A stretch of 64,000 bases of DNA from Alphaproteobacteria bacterium (GCA_028284045.1 JANQSN010000058.1:183347-247346); one strand, 5' to 3'. Counted from the stretch's first letter, positions 8,467-18,833 are shown. Numbers and translations: made by a program. The notes: generated by a model not told the origin, from the sequence alone.

Positions 8467-9723
8467 ATGTCCGAGTACTCAGTCCTCAGCCTCCTCCGGG
8501 AAGGTCTGACCGGCCACACCGGATGGCCGCGTGCCTGGCGCGATCCGGCGCCGAAGGCCGAATACGACACCGTGATCATCGGCGGCGGCGGCCACGGCCT
8601 TGCCACCGCCTACTACCTCGCCAAGAACCACGGCATCACCGATGTCGCGGTCTTGGAGAAGGGCTGGCTGGGCGGCGGCAATGTCGGGCGCAACACGACG
8701 ATCGTGCGCTCGAACTACATGATCCCGGGCAATACCGAGTTCTACGAGTTCAGCTTGAAGCTGTGGGAGGGCCTGTCCCAGGACCTCAACTACAACGTCA
8801 TGGTGTCGCAGCGCGGCCAGTTGAACCTGGTCAACGGCCAGGCCCAGCTCGACGCCGCCGCACGGCGCGGCAACGTCATGCGGGCCAACGGGATCGACGC
8901 GGAACTGCTGACCCCGGCGGCGGTCCGCCGCCGCGTGCCGTTCCTGGATTTCTCGCCCGCCGCCCGGTTCCCGATCTACGGCGCCCTCTACCAGCCGCGG
9001 GCCGGCACGGTACGCCATGACGCCGTCGCCTGGGGCTTCGCCCGGGGCGCCGACCGGCGCGGCGTCGACCTGATCCAGAACTGCGAGGTGACGGGTTTCC
9101 GCATCGAGCGCGGCCGGGTCACCGGGGTCGAGACGACCCGCGGAACCATCGGCGCGCGGCGCGTCGGCCTGGCGGTCGCCGGGTCGTCGGGGCAGGTGGC
9201 GGCGCTCGCGGGCCTGCGCCTGCCGATCGAAAGCCATGTCCTGCAGGCCTTCGTCACGGAGCCGCTGAAACCCCTCCTCGACTACGTCATCGGCTTCGGG
9301 GCGGCGCATTTCTACATCAGCCAGTCCGACAAGGGCGGGCTGGTCTATGGCGGCGATCTCGACGGCTACAACTCCTACGCCCAGCGCGGCAACCTGCCGC
9401 TGATCGAGGAGGTCGCCTCGGCCGCCGCCAGCCTGATGCCCTGCGTGTCGCGGCTGCGCCAGGTGCGCGAATGGGGCGGCATCATGGACATGTCGATGGA
9501 CGGCAGCCCGATCATCGCCGCCACGCCGGTCGACGGCCTCTACCTCAATGCCGGCTGGTGCTATGGCGGGTTCAAGGCGACGCCGGCCTCGGGCTGGTGT
9601 TTCGCCCACACCATCGCCACCGGCCGGCCGCACGAGCTGAACGCCCGCTTCGCCCTCGACCGGTTCCGCGCCGGCGCGCATATCGACGAGAAGGGCGCCG
9701 GGCCGACCCCGAACGCCCATTGA
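8467..9723 (+). CDS. soxB: sarcosine oxidase, beta subunit
   Basis: This 418-residue FAD/FMN subunit belongs to heterotetrameric sarcosine oxidase, which oxidatively demethylates sarcosine to glycine, passing the one-carbon unit to tetrahydrofolate and making H2O2. The opening S-V-L-S-L-L-R-E-G-L-T-G-H is the SoxB hallmark. The dinucleotide-binding GGGGHGLATAYYLAK begins at about 39. The R-H-D-A-V-A-W-G block (His184) matches the site of covalent FMN attachment in characterised enzymes. The start at 8467 follows family practice; no good ribosome site is visible. It is the first gene of soxBDAG. Downstream genes follow with 23-base spacing and then overlaps. Confidence 0.95.
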   Translation: MSEYSVLSLLREGLTGHTGWPRAWRDPAPKAEYDTVIIGGGGHGLATAYYLAKNHGITDVAVLEKGWLGGGNVGRNTTIVRSNYMIPGNTEFYEFSLKLWEGLSQDLNYNVMVSQRGQLNLVNGQAQLDAAARRGNVMRANGIDAELLTPAAVRRRVPFLDFSPAARFPIYGALYQPRAGTVRHDAVAWGFARGADRRGVDLIQNCEVTGFRIERGRVTGVETTRGTIGARRVGLAVAGSSGQVAALAGLRLPIESHVLQAFVTEPLKPLLDYVIGFGAAHFYISQSDKGGLVYGGDLDGYNSYAQRGNLPLIEEVASAAASLMPCVSRLRQVREWGGIMDMSMDGSPIIAATPVDGLYLNAGWCYGGFKATPASGWCFAHTIATGRPHELNARFALDRFRAGAHIDEKGAGPTPNAH

Positions 9724-9746
9724 CCGGGCATCCCAGAGACCCATCC

Positions 9747-10028
9747 ATGCTGATCCTCCACTGCCCGTTCTGCGGCCCCCGCGACCATTCGGAGTTCCTC
9801 TATGGCGGCGATGCGCGGCGGACCCGGCCGGCGCCCGACGACGCCGATGGTGCGCGCTGGCACGACTATGTCTTCCTGCGCGACAACCCGCGGGGGACCC
9901 ATGTCGAGCATTGGCAGCATATCCATGGCTGCCGGGCTTGGCTGACGGTGACCCGCGACACCGTCACCCACGAGATCCTCGCGGTGACCGCGGCCCGCCC
10001 CGCGGCGGCGGCGGGGGACGGGCGATGA
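9747..10028 (+). CDS. soxD: sarcosine oxidase, delta subunit
   Basis: This 93-residue subunit binds zinc in the sarcosine oxidase complex. The N-terminal H-C-P-F-C-G (Cys6, Cys9) and H-I-H-G-C (His60, Cys62) supply the zinc ligands known from the Corynebacterium/Stenotrophomonas enzymes. H-W-Q-H-I-H-G-C-R-A-W is the family signature. Its stop overlaps the soxA start (ATGA at 10025), so translation is coupled. Frame and length match the family. Confidence 0.95.
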   Translation: MLILHCPFCGPRDHSEFLYGGDARRTRPAPDDADGARWHDYVFLRDNPRGTHVEHWQHIHGCRAWLTVTRDTVTHEILAVTAARPAAAAGDGR

Positions 10029-13000
10029 GCGACCAGCCGTTGCGCATGGCGGCGGGCGGCCGCATCGACCGGTCGCGCCGCCTCGTCTTCCACTTCGACG
10101 GCCGGCGGATGGCCGGCCATCCGGGCGACACGCTGGCCTCGGCGCTCTTGGCCAACGGGGTCCGGCTGGTCGGGCGCAGCTTCAAGTATCACCGGCCGCG
10201 CGGGATCCTGTCCGCCGGGCCGGAGGAGCCGAACGCGCTGGTGACGCTGCGCAGCGGCGCGCGGGCCGAGCCCAACACCCGCGCCACCATGGCGGAGCTG
10301 TTCGACGGGCTGGAGGCGGAGAGCCAGCACCGCTGGCCGAGCCTGCGCTTCGATGCGGGTGCGCTGAACGACGTCGTCTCGCCCTTCCTGCCGGCGGGCT
10401 TCTACTACAAGACCTTCATGGGTCCGCGGCCCGACACCCGGGTCTGGATGTGGTTCGAGAAGCATATCCGCCGCGCCGCCGGCCTCGGCCGCGCCAGCAC
10501 CGCGCCCGATCCCGACCACTACGCCAAGGCGCACGGCTTCGCCGACGTGCTGGTGGTCGGCGGCGGGCCGGCGGGTCTGGCTGCCGCGCTGGCCGCGGCC
10601 GATGGCGGGGCGCGGGTGGTGCTGGCGGAGCAGATGCCCGCACTCGGCGGCGGCCTTGCCGACCGGTGGTCGGCCGATGGGGTGCGCTGGCTGGCCGAGG
10701 CGAAGGCGGCGCTCGCCGCGCATCCGTCGGTCACCGTGCTGACCCGCACCACGGTCGCCGGCTGGTACGACGGCAACGTCTTCTCCTGCGTTGAGCGGGT
10801 GGCCGACCATCTGCCCGAGCCCGCGCCGTTCCAGCCGCGCCAGCGCCTGCACATCCTGCGCGCCCGCCAGGCGGTGATCGCCACGGGTGCGATCGAGCAG
10901 CCGCTGGTCTTCGCCGACAACGATCGGCCGGGCGTCATGCTGGCGGCCGCGGCCGCGGCCTTTCCGGCGCGCTACGGCGTGCGGCCGGGCCGGCGCGCGG
11001 TGGTGGCGACGACCAATGACGGCGGCTACGACAGCGCCTTTGCGCTGATGGATGCCGGGGTGGAATTGGCCGCCATCGCCGACAGCCGTGCCGACCCGCC
11101 GGTTTGGGCGCGCGCGCGGGCCGCCGGGGCGGGCGTGCCCGTCCTGGCCGGCTGGACGGTGCTGGGCGCCGTCATCGGCCTTGCCGACCCTCAGGTCTGT
11201 GCCGCCGATCTCGGACCGCTGGACGGTGGCGGCGGCCGTCGGGTCGCCTGCGACCTGATCGCGGTTTCCGGCGGCTGGGCGCCGGCTGTGCATCTGTTGA
11301 GCCAGCAGGGCAACCGCCCGGCCTTCGATACCGAGCGCGCCGCCTTCCTGCCCGGCCCGCTGGCGCCTGGCCAGCACGCCGCCGGTGCCGTCACCGGCCA
11401 CGGCGACGACACCGCCCAATGCATCGCCCAGGGCCTGGTGGCCGGCGCGGCGGCGGCCGCCGCGGCCGATGCGCCGGCGCGGTCGCGGGTCGCGCTGCGC
11501 CGGCCGGCGCCGCTGCCGGCGGCGGCGCGCGCGGGTGTGGCCATCCGGCCGGTCGGCGAAGCGCCGGATCCGCCCTGGGGGCGCATCCGCAAGTTCGTCG
11601 ACCTGCAGAACGACGTGACGGTCAAGGACATCGCGCTGGCGAACCGCGAGGGCTACGCCTCGGTGGAGCATCTGAAGCGCTACACCACGCTGGGCATGGG
11701 CACCGACCAAGGCAAGACCGCCAATCCGGCGGGCATGGCGCTGCTCGCCCGCCAACAGGGCCGGCCGGTGGCGGCGCTGGGCACGACGCGCTTCCGCCCA
11801 CCCTACACGCCGGTCGCGCTGGGCGCGCTGCACGGGGCGGAGGTCGGCGCGACCCTGGCGCCGGTGCGCCGCACGGCGCTGCATGACCGCCACCTGGCCG
11901 CCGGCGCGGTGATGGCCGAGGCAGGCTTGTGGATGCGCCCCTGGTACTACCCGCTGGCCGGCGAGGACATGGACGCCGCCTATCGGCGCGAGGCGGCGCA
12001 TGTGCGCGCGGCCTGCGGCATCGTCGATGTCTCCACGCTCGGCAAGATCGACGTGCAGGGGCCGGACGCCGCGCTGTTCCTCGACCGTGTCTACGCGAAC
12101 CGCATGGACACGCTGAAGGTCGGCCGGGTGCGCTATGGGCTGATGCTGCGCGAGGACGGGTTCCTGATGGACGACGGCACCGTCGCCCGGCTCGCCGAGA
12201 CGCAGTACTTCGTCACGACGACCACCGCCCAGGCGGCGCCGGTCCTGTCCATGCTGGAGTATCTCTTGGAGGTCGCGTGGCCGGACCTGCGGGTCCATGT
12301 CGCCTCGATCACCGATCAATGGGCCGCCATGGCGGTCGCCGGGCCGCACAGCCGCGCGGTGCTGGCCGCCGCGCTGGACGGCATCGATCTGGCGACCGAG
12401 GCGCTGGGGCATATGGGCTGGGCGGAGGGTCGGTGCGCCGGGGCGCCGGTGCGCGTCCACCGGGCGAGCTTCTCCGGCGAGCTGGCTTATGAGGTCTTCT
12501 GTCCCACCGGCTTCGGCGAGCATGTCTGGGACCGGCTGATGGCGGCCGGCGCGGACCACGATCTTCGGCCCTACGGAACGGAGGCGATGGCGACCTTGCG
12601 CATCGAGAAGGGCCATATCGCCGGTGCGGAGATCGACGGCCGCACGACCGCGGCGGATGTCGGGCTGGGCCGCATGGCGTCGGCGCGAAAGTCCTACACC
12701 GGATCGGTGCTGAAGGAGCGGCCGGACCTGGTCGACCCGGCGCGGCCGCGGCTGGTCGGGCTGGAGGTGGTCGACGCATCGGCGCGCATCGGCAACGGCG
12801 CGCTGCTCTTCGGCGACGGCGACCCGTGCCGCGGCCATGGGCTGGGCCATGTCACCTCGGTGACCTGGAGCCCGGTGCGCGGCCGCTATATCGGCCTCGG
12901 GCTGCTCAGCGGCGGGCTCGACCGGCTGGGCGAACGGCTGATCGCGGATGAGCCGGTGCGCGGGCGCCGCAGCCTGGTCACCGTCGTCGATCCGGTCTTC

Positions 13001-13033
13001 TACGACCCTGCCGGGGAGAAGCTGCATGCTTGA
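10025..13033 (+). CDS. soxA: sarcosine oxidase, alpha subunit
   Basis: This 1002-residue subunit is of full family length. Its order is an N-terminal 2Fe-2S-ferredoxin-like fold (about 1-95, with R-S-F-K-Y-H-R-P-R-G), then a NAD(+)-binding Rossmann domain with V-V-G-G-G-P-A-G near 175. A second nucleotide domain follows, then a C-terminal GcvT/aminomethyltransferase-like folate-binding half from about 620 (W-Y-Y-P-L-A-G-E-D-M; D-V-S-T-L-G-K-I-D). It gathers the methylene group as 5,10-methylene-tetrahydrofolate. It overlaps soxD by four bases and soxG by eight. Confidence 0.95.
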   Translation: MSDQPLRMAAGGRIDRSRRLVFHFDGRRMAGHPGDTLASALLANGVRLVGRSFKYHRPRGILSAGPEEPNALVTLRSGARAEPNTRATMAELFDGLEAESQHRWPSLRFDAGALNDVVSPFLPAGFYYKTFMGPRPDTRVWMWFEKHIRRAAGLGRASTAPDPDHYAKAHGFADVLVVGGGPAGLAAALAAADGGARVVLAEQMPALGGGLADRWSADGVRWLAEAKAALAAHPSVTVLTRTTVAGWYDGNVFSCVERVADHLPEPAPFQPRQRLHILRARQAVIATGAIEQPLVFADNDRPGVMLAAAAAAFPARYGVRPGRRAVVATTNDGGYDSAFALMDAGVELAAIADSRADPPVWARARAAGAGVPVLAGWTVLGAVIGLADPQVCAADLGPLDGGGGRRVACDLIAVSGGWAPAVHLLSQQGNRPAFDTERAAFLPGPLAPGQHAAGAVTGHGDDTAQCIAQGLVAGAAAAAAADAPARSRVALRRPAPLPAAARAGVAIRPVGEAPDPPWGRIRKFVDLQNDVTVKDIALANREGYASVEHLKRYTTLGMGTDQGKTANPAGMALLARQQGRPVAALGTTRFRPPYTPVALGALHGAEVGATLAPVRRTALHDRHLAAGAVMAEAGLWMRPWYYPLAGEDMDAAYRREAAHVRAACGIVDVSTLGKIDVQGPDAALFLDRVYANRMDTLKVGRVRYGLMLREDGFLMDDGTVARLAETQYFVTTTTAQAAPVLSMLEYLLEVAWPDLRVHVASITDQWAAMAVAGPHSRAVLAAALDGIDLATEALGHMGWAEGRCAGAPVRVHRASFSGELAYEVFCPTGFGEHVWDRLMAAGADHDLRPYGTEAMATLRIEKGHIAGAEIDGRTTAADVGLGRMASARKSYTGSVLKERPDLVDPARPRLVGLEVVDASARIGNGALLFGDGDPCRGHGLGHVTSVTWSPVRGRYIGLGLLSGGLDRLGERLIADEPVRGRRSLVTVVDPVFYDPAGEKLHA

Positions 13034-13637
13034 GCGGGCTTCGCCGTTGGGCGCTGCAAGCACCCCCGGACGGCATGGCGCCGCGGACGGCCCGGCGCCC
13101 GTACTGCTGCACGAGACGCCGGCGGCCGCGCTGGTCCAGGTATCGACTTTCCCGGGCACGGAGGGCGCGGCGGCCGCGGCGCTGGCGCCGCTCGGCCTCG
13201 CCCCGCTGCCGGGGCCGGGCGAGAGCCGCGAAGCGGTCTCTGGCACCGTGGTGACGGCGACGGGGCCGGGGCGCTGGCTGGCGATCGACCTCCACGATGG
13301 GACGCTGCCGGTGCGGCTGGCGGACGCCTTGCGTGCCGAGACGGCCAGCGTCGTCGATCTGACCCACGCCCGCGCGCGGCTGATCGTCTCGGGGCCCCGC
13401 GCGCGCGACGCGCTGGCGAAGGGCGTCCCACTCGACCTGTCGGGCGAGGCCCGGCCGGCGGGCAGCGTGGCCACCACGCGCTTCGCCCATGTGACGGTGC
13501 AGATCCGGGTGCTCGACGACGCCCCGGCCGATCCCCGTTTCGAGCTGCTGGTGATGTCCAGCTTCGCCGGCTCGCTGTGGTCCGACCTGGTCGAGGCGGC
13601 GGCGGAATGGGGCGTGGCGTGCCGCCGGCACGGCTGA
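13026..13637 (+). CDS. soxG: sarcosine oxidase, gamma subunit
   Basis: This 203-residue SoxG/GcvT-like subunit is poorly conserved, as usual for the gamma chain. Recognisable pieces are P-G-R-W-L-A-I-D, V-V-D-L-T-H-A-R-A-R-L-I-V-S-G-P and the C-terminal S-F-A-G-S-L-W-S-D-L. The ATG at 13026 lies inside the end of soxA, giving an eight-base overlap. It closes the soxBDAG operon. Neither glyA, folD nor purU, which often accompany sox genes, is present in this window. Confidence 0.9.
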   Translation: MLERASPLGAASTPGRHGAADGPAPVLLHETPAAALVQVSTFPGTEGAAAAALAPLGLAPLPGPGESREAVSGTVVTATGPGRWLAIDLHDGTLPVRLADALRAETASVVDLTHARARLIVSGPRARDALAKGVPLDLSGEARPAGSVATTRFAHVTVQIRVLDDAPADPRFELLVMSSFAGSLWSDLVEAAAEWGVACRRHG

Positions 13638-13920
13638 CCCGTGCATCGGCTCATCGCCTTTGACGGTGTGCCGCCAAAGCCTGCGATAATTTGGCGCAAC
13701 AGTGGTGAATCGGATTGTTGAGCTAAGTGGTGATGCGGACCGAAATGGTTCGATTAACCCGATATTCAGGACTCGGTTAATAGCGTGAGGTGGACAAACG
13801 GGGCAACTTATCCCCGTTCCCGACCTCCGCCGGCCATTATCGATTCCGGCGCGACACAGTCGTCCCATGCCGGTCCTTCGGCGCGATGCTGGATTCGGCT
13901 TGAGCGAAAGGACGCTCGCA

Positions 13921-16251
13921 ATGACGAAGGCTTCCGGGTTCAGCATCTCCTTGGCAGCGAAGACGTTTCTCGGCTTCGGTATCGTCCTCGCCCTAGCCGT
14001 GGCCATCGGCGTCGTCGGCTATTCCGGCCTGAGGGATGCCGACCGCAGCTTCCAGGAGTATCGGACGCTCGCCCGCACGGCGAACGAGGCGGCGCGCATT
14101 CAGGCGCATGTCCTGAGCATGCGCACCGCCCTGAGGCAATACGTGATCGACCAGAGCGAGTCGGCCGCCGCGACGGTGCGCGAACGCGCCGACAGTGCGC
14201 ACGGCTATATCGAAAGCACGCTCGCCCTTTCCCATGATCCGGAGCGCGAGCGGGTGCTGACCACGGTCAACGACCAGCTCTCCAGCTACACCGAGATGTT
14301 CGAGCAGGTGATCCAGCTTCAAGCTCGGCGCGACGAACTCGTCGCCGAGACGGTGAGTGCCGGCACGCTGACCATGGCGGCGCTGACGGAGATCATGGAT
14401 GGCGCCAATGCCGACGGCGATGTCGAGGTGGCCTATCTGGCCGGCGTGGTGGTGCGCCACCTGCTGCCGGCCCGCGTCAATGCCGTGCACTATCTGGTGA
14501 CCAACCACGAAGACCGCTACGAGGCGTCGATGGCGGCCCTGGACGAGTCCGCCGCGGCCGTCGGCACCCTGCGCGGCGCCTTGGAGAACCTGCAGCGTCG
14601 CCAGTTGGCGACGGACGCCTCGGTGCAGATCGCCCGCTACGCCGACCTGATGGACGAGCTGCACGACACCATCGCCACCCGCAACGGGATCATTCGCGAC
14701 GGGCTCGACGTCATCGGACCGCAGATGGCCGATGCGGTGGAGGATGTGAAACTGTCGGTGAAGGCGGAGCAGGACGTGCTGGGCCCGGCGGCGACGCGCG
14801 AGGTGACGCAGGCGGTGACCCTGTTCGTCGTGATCGGCTCGATCGCTCTGGTCGTGGGCATTGCCGCGGCGCTGATCATCGGCCTGGGGATCTCGCGCCC
14901 GATCGCCGGCATGACGCGGGCGATGCGCCAGCTTTCCGAAGGCGACACCTCGATCACCGTGCCGCATCTCAACCGCAACGACGAGATGGGCCGCATGGCC
15001 AAGGCGTTGGAGGTGTTCCGCGAGAACGCCATCAAGGTCGAGGCGCTGCGGGTGGAACAGGCCGCCGCCGACGAGCGGGCGGTCGAGCAGCGCAAGGAGG
15101 CGGTCCAGGGCATGGCGTCGGCGATCGAGACGGAGACCGACCGCGCGGTGCGCGACGTCTCCGGCCACGCCAGCTCCATGGAGCAGATCGCCCTGCAGAT
15201 GAAGGACCTCGTCAACCGCATCGGTGACGGCACGTCGGAGGCCGGCATGGCGGCTGAGGAAGCCCTGGCCAACGCCCAGACGGTGGCCGCCGCGGCGGAG
15301 GAACTGCACAACTCGATCGCCGAGATCGGCCGGCAGGTCGCCCAGTCGACCGATGTTGCCGGCCGCGCGGTTTCGCTGGCCGACAGCACTCAGGCGATCG
15401 TCGACAGTCTCGCCCAGACCGCCAGCCAGATCAGCGAGGTCGTCGAGCTGATCAGCGGCATTGCCGACCAGACCAATTTGTTGGCGCTGAACGCCACCAT
15501 CGAGGCGGCGCGCGCCGGCGATGCCGGCAAGGGCTTCGCCGTGGTGGCCGGCGAGGTGAAGGGCCTGGCCAGCCAGACGGCGAAGTCGACCGGCGAGATC
15601 ACCGGCAAGATCGAAGCGGTGCAGGATGCCTCCAAGAAGGTCGCGGACGCCATCGCCAGCGTGACCGAGACGATCCGCGAGATGGGGTCGATCGCCACCA
15701 CCATCGCCGCGGCGGTGGAGCAGCAATCGGCCGCCACCCAGGAGATCGCCCGCAATGTCGAGGAGAGCGCGGCGACGTCGCGCAACGTGACCGAGCGGAT
15801 GGGCCAGGTCTCCGGCGAGGCCGACAGCGCCCGCGGCTTCGCCGAGCAGGTGCGCGAGACCGCGACGGAGGTGAACGGCCAGATCGGCCAGCTTGCCGCA
15901 TCGGTCGCCAAGATCGTCCGCACGTCGACCACCGATGCCGACCGGCGCGAGAACGAGCGCTTCGACAGCGACATCGCCGCAACCGTCAGCGGCCATTGGG
16001 GCCAGTGCTCGGCCACCATCGCCGACATCTCCGCCGGCGGCGTGCGGCTGACCGGCGACGGTCTGAAGGCGCATGACGGCGACACCGTCACCGTGTCGCC
16101 CCTGGGCAGCGGGGAGCGCTTCTCCGGCAAGGTGGTGGGGACCAGCCCGTCCGGCACCCATGTCGCCTTCGACGTGAAGCTGGACGGCGGGGACGCCGCC
16201 GCCCGCCGCCTCGCCGGCGTCAGCGGCCGCCCCGCCGCCCGGGCCGCCTAG
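13921..16251 (+). CDS. methyl-accepting chemotaxis protein with C-terminal PilZ domain
   Basis: This 776-residue chemoreceptor has a membrane helix at about 12-32. A long helical periplasmic sensor (bimodular, HBM-like, about 35-295) follows, then a second membrane helix at about 300-322 and HAMP ([10 protein letters not shown]). The signalling domain carries the tip [20 protein letters not shown]. After about residue 675 a PilZ domain follows: R-R-E-N-E-R-F then D-I-S-A-G-G-V-R-L, matching the RxxxR and DxSxxG c-di-GMP motifs. The receptor could therefore couple chemotaxis to c-di-GMP. AAAGGA precedes the ATG at 13921, which is chosen over an in-frame start 54 bases earlier. Confidence 0.92.
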   Translation: MTKASGFSISLAAKTFLGFGIVLALAVAIGVVGYSGLRDADRSFQEYRTLARTANEAARIQAHVLSMRTALRQYVIDQSESAAATVRERADSAHGYIESTLALSHDPERERVLTTVNDQLSSYTEMFEQVIQLQARRDELVAETVSAGTLTMAALTEIMDGANADGDVEVAYLAGVVVRHLLPARVNAVHYLVTNHEDRYEASMAALDESAAAVGTLRGALENLQRRQLATDASVQIARYADLMDELHDTIATRNGIIRDGLDVIGPQMADAVEDVKLSVKAEQDVLGPAATREVTQAVTLFVVIGSIALVVGIAAALIIGLGISRPIAGMTRAMRQLSEGDTSITVPHLNRNDEMGRMAKALEVFRENAIKVEALRVEQAAADERAVEQRKEAVQGMASAIETETDRAVRDVSGHASSMEQIALQMKDLVNRIGDGTSEAGMAAEEALANAQTVAAAAEELHNSIAEIGRQVAQSTDVAGRAVSLADSTQAIVDSLAQTASQISEVVELISGIADQTNLLALNATIEAARAGDAGKGFAVVAGEVKGLASQTAKSTGEITGKIEAVQDASKKVADAIASVTETIREMGSIATTIAAAVEQQSAATQEIARNVEESAATSRNVTERMGQVSGEADSARGFAEQVRETATEVNGQIGQLAASVAKIVRTSTTDADRRENERFDSDIAATVSGHWGQCSATIADISAGGVRLTGDGLKAHDGDTVTVSPLGSGERFSGKVVGTSPSGTHVAFDVKLDGGDAAARRLAGVSGRPAARAA

Positions 16252-16273
16252 GATCAATCGGTCTTCAGGACGT

Positions 16274-16399
16274 CCCTCCCCCTCGATGGGGGAGGGCTAG
16301 GGTGGGGGTGATGTCGCCCCACGACGTCGGCGCCTGGGAGGCGCCCATCCACCGACCAAGCATCACCCCCACCCAACCCTCCCCCATCGAGGGGGAGGG
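16274..16399. repeat. dispersed palindromic element, copy 1 (126 bp)
   Basis: The outer inverted arms are 19-23 bases long (ccctccccctcgatggggga and its mirror). Inside are ggtgggggtgatg and its mirror image, and a core with GGCGCCTGGGAGGCGCC. A second copy, inverted in orientation and carrying about 40 extra bases, lies at 37531-37695. It sits between the PilZ-MCP gene and the urocanase gene. It has no coding capacity and looks like a MITE- or REP-like unit. Confidence 0.85.
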
Positions 16400-16535
16400 C
16401 TTCAACGGGCGGCGGTGATGAATGGCGATCCGGCCGCCGCTTGCCCGGCGTCGACCCTTGCCGTCGGCCCATCTTCGGTGCATCCAGGCCCCATGATGGG
16501 GGCCGGGATGCGGCCAGGGCGAAGGACGGGCGTGG

Positions 16536-18218
16536 GTGGCGAACGATCTCCGACACAATGTCCGCACGGTCAGAAGTCCGCGCGGGTGTGAGTTGACGGC
16601 GCGGTTCTGGGCGACGGAGGCGCCGCTCCGGATGCTGATGAACAACCTCGACCCGGAGGTTGCGGAGAATCCCAACGAGTTGGTGGTCTATGGCGGCATC
16701 GGCCGGGCGGCGCGGACCTGGGGCGATTTCGACCGGCTGACCGCGACGCTGACCCGGCTTGGCGACGACGAGACCCTGCTGGTCCAGTCGGGCCGGCCGG
16801 TCGGCGTCTTCCCGACCCATACCGACGCACCGCGGGTGCTGATCGCCAATTCCAACCTGGTACCGCACTGGGCGACCTGGGAGCAGTTCCATCGCCTCGA
16901 CCGTCTGGGCCTGATGATGTACGGCCAGATGACGGCGGGTAGCTGGATCTATATCGGCACCCAGGGCATCGTTCAGGGCACCTATGAGACCTTCGTCGCC
17001 GCCGGGCGGCAGCACTATGACGGCGACCTCTCGGGCCGCTGGATCCTGACCGCCGGTCTCGGCGGCATGGGTGGGGCGCAGCCGTTGGCGGCAACCATGG
17101 CCGGCGCGAGCTGCCTGGCCGTGGAATGCGACCCCGACCGCATCGCCTTCCGTCGGCGCACCGGCTATCTCGACGCCGAAGCCGGGACGCTGGACGAGGC
17201 GTTGGCGATCCTGGAGGCGGCCCGGGCCGAGCGCCGGGCGGTGTCGGTCGGCCTGTTGGGCAATGCGGCGGAGGTGTTTCCGGCCATCGTCGCCCGCGGT
17301 ATCCGCCCCGACATCGTGACCGACCAGACGTCGGCCCATGATCCGGTGAACGGCTATCTGCCCGCCGGCTGGGATTTGGGCGAATGGCGGGCGCGGCGGG
17401 AAGCGGAGCCGGCGGCGGTCGCCGCGGCGGCGCGCGCGTCGATGCGGGTGCAGGTGCAGGCGATGCTGGACCTGTGGAACCGCGGCATCCCGACCCTCGA
17501 CTACGGCAACAACATCCGCCAGATGGCCTATGAGGAAGGGCTCGCCGACGCCTTCGCCTTTCCGGGGTTCGTGCCGGCCTACATCCGGCCGCTGTTCTGC
17601 CGCGGCATCGGGCCGTTCCGCTGGGCCGCCCTGTCCGGCGATCCGGAGGACATCTACAAGACCGATGCCAAGGTGAAGGCGCTGATCCCCGACGATCCGC
17701 ATCTGCACACCTGGCTCGACATGGCGCGCCGGCGCATTCACTTCCAGGGGCTGCCGGCGCGGATCTGCTGGGTGGGGCTGGGCCAGCGCCACCGGCTCGG
17801 CCTGGCGTTCAACGAGATGGTGCGCACGGGCGAGCTGTCCGCCCCGATCGTCATCGGGCGCGACCATCTCGACAGCGGGTCCGTCGCCTCGCCCAACCGG
17901 GAGACGGAGGCGATGCGCGACGGCTCCGACGCGGTGTCGGACTGGCCGCTGTTGAACGCGCTTCTGAACTGCGCGTCCGGCGCGACCTGGGTCAGCCTGC
18001 ACCATGGCGGCGGCGTGGGCATGGGCTTCAGCCAGCATTCCGGCATGGTGATCTGCTGCGACGGCACGGCCGATGCAGACCGGCGGATCGCCCGGGTGCT
18101 GTGGAACGATCCGGCGACCGGTGTCATGCGTCATGCCGACGCCGGCTACGAGGACGCGATCGACTGCGCGCGCACCCACGCGCTGGATCTGCCGTCGCTC
18201 GACGCCGGCGGCGCTTGA
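16536..18218 (+). CDS. hutU: urocanate hydratase (urocanase)
   Basis: This 560-residue cytosolic enzyme adds water to urocanate to give imidazolonepropionate, the second step of histidine breakdown; it uses tightly bound NAD+ as an electrophile. Family blocks are all present: [14 protein letters not shown] near the start, [18 protein letters not shown] for [11 protein letters not shown] and the conserved cysteine region [12 protein letters not shown] chose the GTG at 16536 because AAGGAC stands about ten bases before it and the first residues match the family. No hutH, hutI or hutG is in the window, so the gene is solitary here. Confidence 0.96.
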   Translation: MANDLRHNVRTVRSPRGCELTARFWATEAPLRMLMNNLDPEVAENPNELVVYGGIGRAARTWGDFDRLTATLTRLGDDETLLVQSGRPVGVFPTHTDAPRVLIANSNLVPHWATWEQFHRLDRLGLMMYGQMTAGSWIYIGTQGIVQGTYETFVAAGRQHYDGDLSGRWILTAGLGGMGGAQPLAATMAGASCLAVECDPDRIAFRRRTGYLDAEAGTLDEALAILEAARAERRAVSVGLLGNAAEVFPAIVARGIRPDIVTDQTSAHDPVNGYLPAGWDLGEWRARREAEPAAVAAAARASMRVQVQAMLDLWNRGIPTLDYGNNIRQMAYEEGLADAFAFPGFVPAYIRPLFCRGIGPFRWAALSGDPEDIYKTDAKVKALIPDDPHLHTWLDMARRRIHFQGLPARICWVGLGQRHRLGLAFNEMVRTGELSAPIVIGRDHLDSGSVASPNRETEAMRDGSDAVSDWPLLNALLNCASGATWVSLHHGGGVGMGFSQHSGMVICCDGTADADRRIARVLWNDPATGVMRHADAGYEDAIDCARTHALDLPSLDAGGA

Positions 18219-18230
18219 GCCGCACCACCT

Positions 18231-18263
18231 CAACGTCATCCCGCTTGCGCGAGGATGACGTTG
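18231..18263. repeat. palindromic repeat between convergent genes
   Basis: Eleven-base arms CAACGTCATCC and GGATGACGTTG enclose a CGC-TTG-CGCG core. The right flank (gtagggtgttcttcagc up to the PAS_5 stop codon) resembles the right flank of the larger element at 32443-32565. It can fold on both strands and may end transcription of both converging genes. Confidence 0.7.
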
Positions 18264-18284
18264 GTAGGGTGTTCTTCAGCGACC

Positions 18285-18833
18285 TCAAACCCCGCAGATC
18301 AGTCCGATCACCGTGGTCATGTTGCCCTCGTCATCGACCAGCGGCGCGTCGATGCTCTCGAACGCGGCGTAGTCCCGATCGTAGATCCCGAGGCTGCCGT
18401 GAAAGCGCACCGGCCGCCGACGCGTCATCATGTCCGCATAGGCGCGCGAGCCGGTGCCGTCGAAGCGGTCCCAGCCGGTCTCCGCCAAGGTCAAGCCGGT
18501 GTCGTTGCGGCCCATCAGGCGTACCGCGTCGTTGCCGATCAGGCGGAAGCGGTAGACCCAGGGGTCGGTCTGCTCGACCCGCGCCAGGAAGATGTTGGCC
18601 GCCCAATCCGGATGGTCGACGATGTCGAACTGTCGGCGGAGCGGGCATGCGCCGCCATTGGCGCTCATCCACCAATCGTAGAAGGCACCGTTCCGGGCGA
18701 TCTTGAACGCGTCGGCACTCTCCGGAAAATCGACGGAGATCCGAGGCGTGCCCAGCACGGACGGCAGCATGATCCCGGCGGCGGCCGGCCGCCGCGGCGG
18801 CTCCACGAGGGACCACACGGTCAGGTCGTTCAT
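18285..18833 (-). CDS. PAS_5-type PAS domain protein
   Basis: This 182-residue, probably cytosolic single-PAS protein carries the PAS_5 pattern: F-Y-D-W-W, C-P-L-R-R-Q-F-D-I-V-D-H-P at about 80-100, a Y-R-F-R-L-I-G-N-D segment and the closing D-Y-A-A-F-E-S-I-D-A-P-L. PAS_5 proteins are abundant in Rhodospirillales, and a few are linked to motility and cell-cycle control (MopJ-like in Caulobacter); no enzymatic output is visible. I chose the ATG at 18833, with GAAGGG ten bases upstream, over an extended start at 18989, because the extension has no family similarity. It is a paralogue of the partial gene at the start of the window. Confidence 0.8.
   Translation of the reverse strand: MNDLTVWSLVEPPRRPAAAGIMLPSVLGTPRISVDFPESADAFKIARNGAFYDWWMSANGGACPLRRQFDIVDHPDWAANIFLARVEQTDPWVYRFRLIGNDAVRLMGRNDTGLTLAETGWDRFDGTGSRAYADMMTRRRPVRFHGSLGIYDRDYAAFESIDAPLVDDEGNMTTVIGLICGV

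Noticed and set aside
9866..13699. A 1277-codon open frame on the minus strand opposite soxA
   Set aside because: It is antisense to soxDAG, whose products match known subunits throughout. Long antisense frames are expected from GC-rich codon bias.
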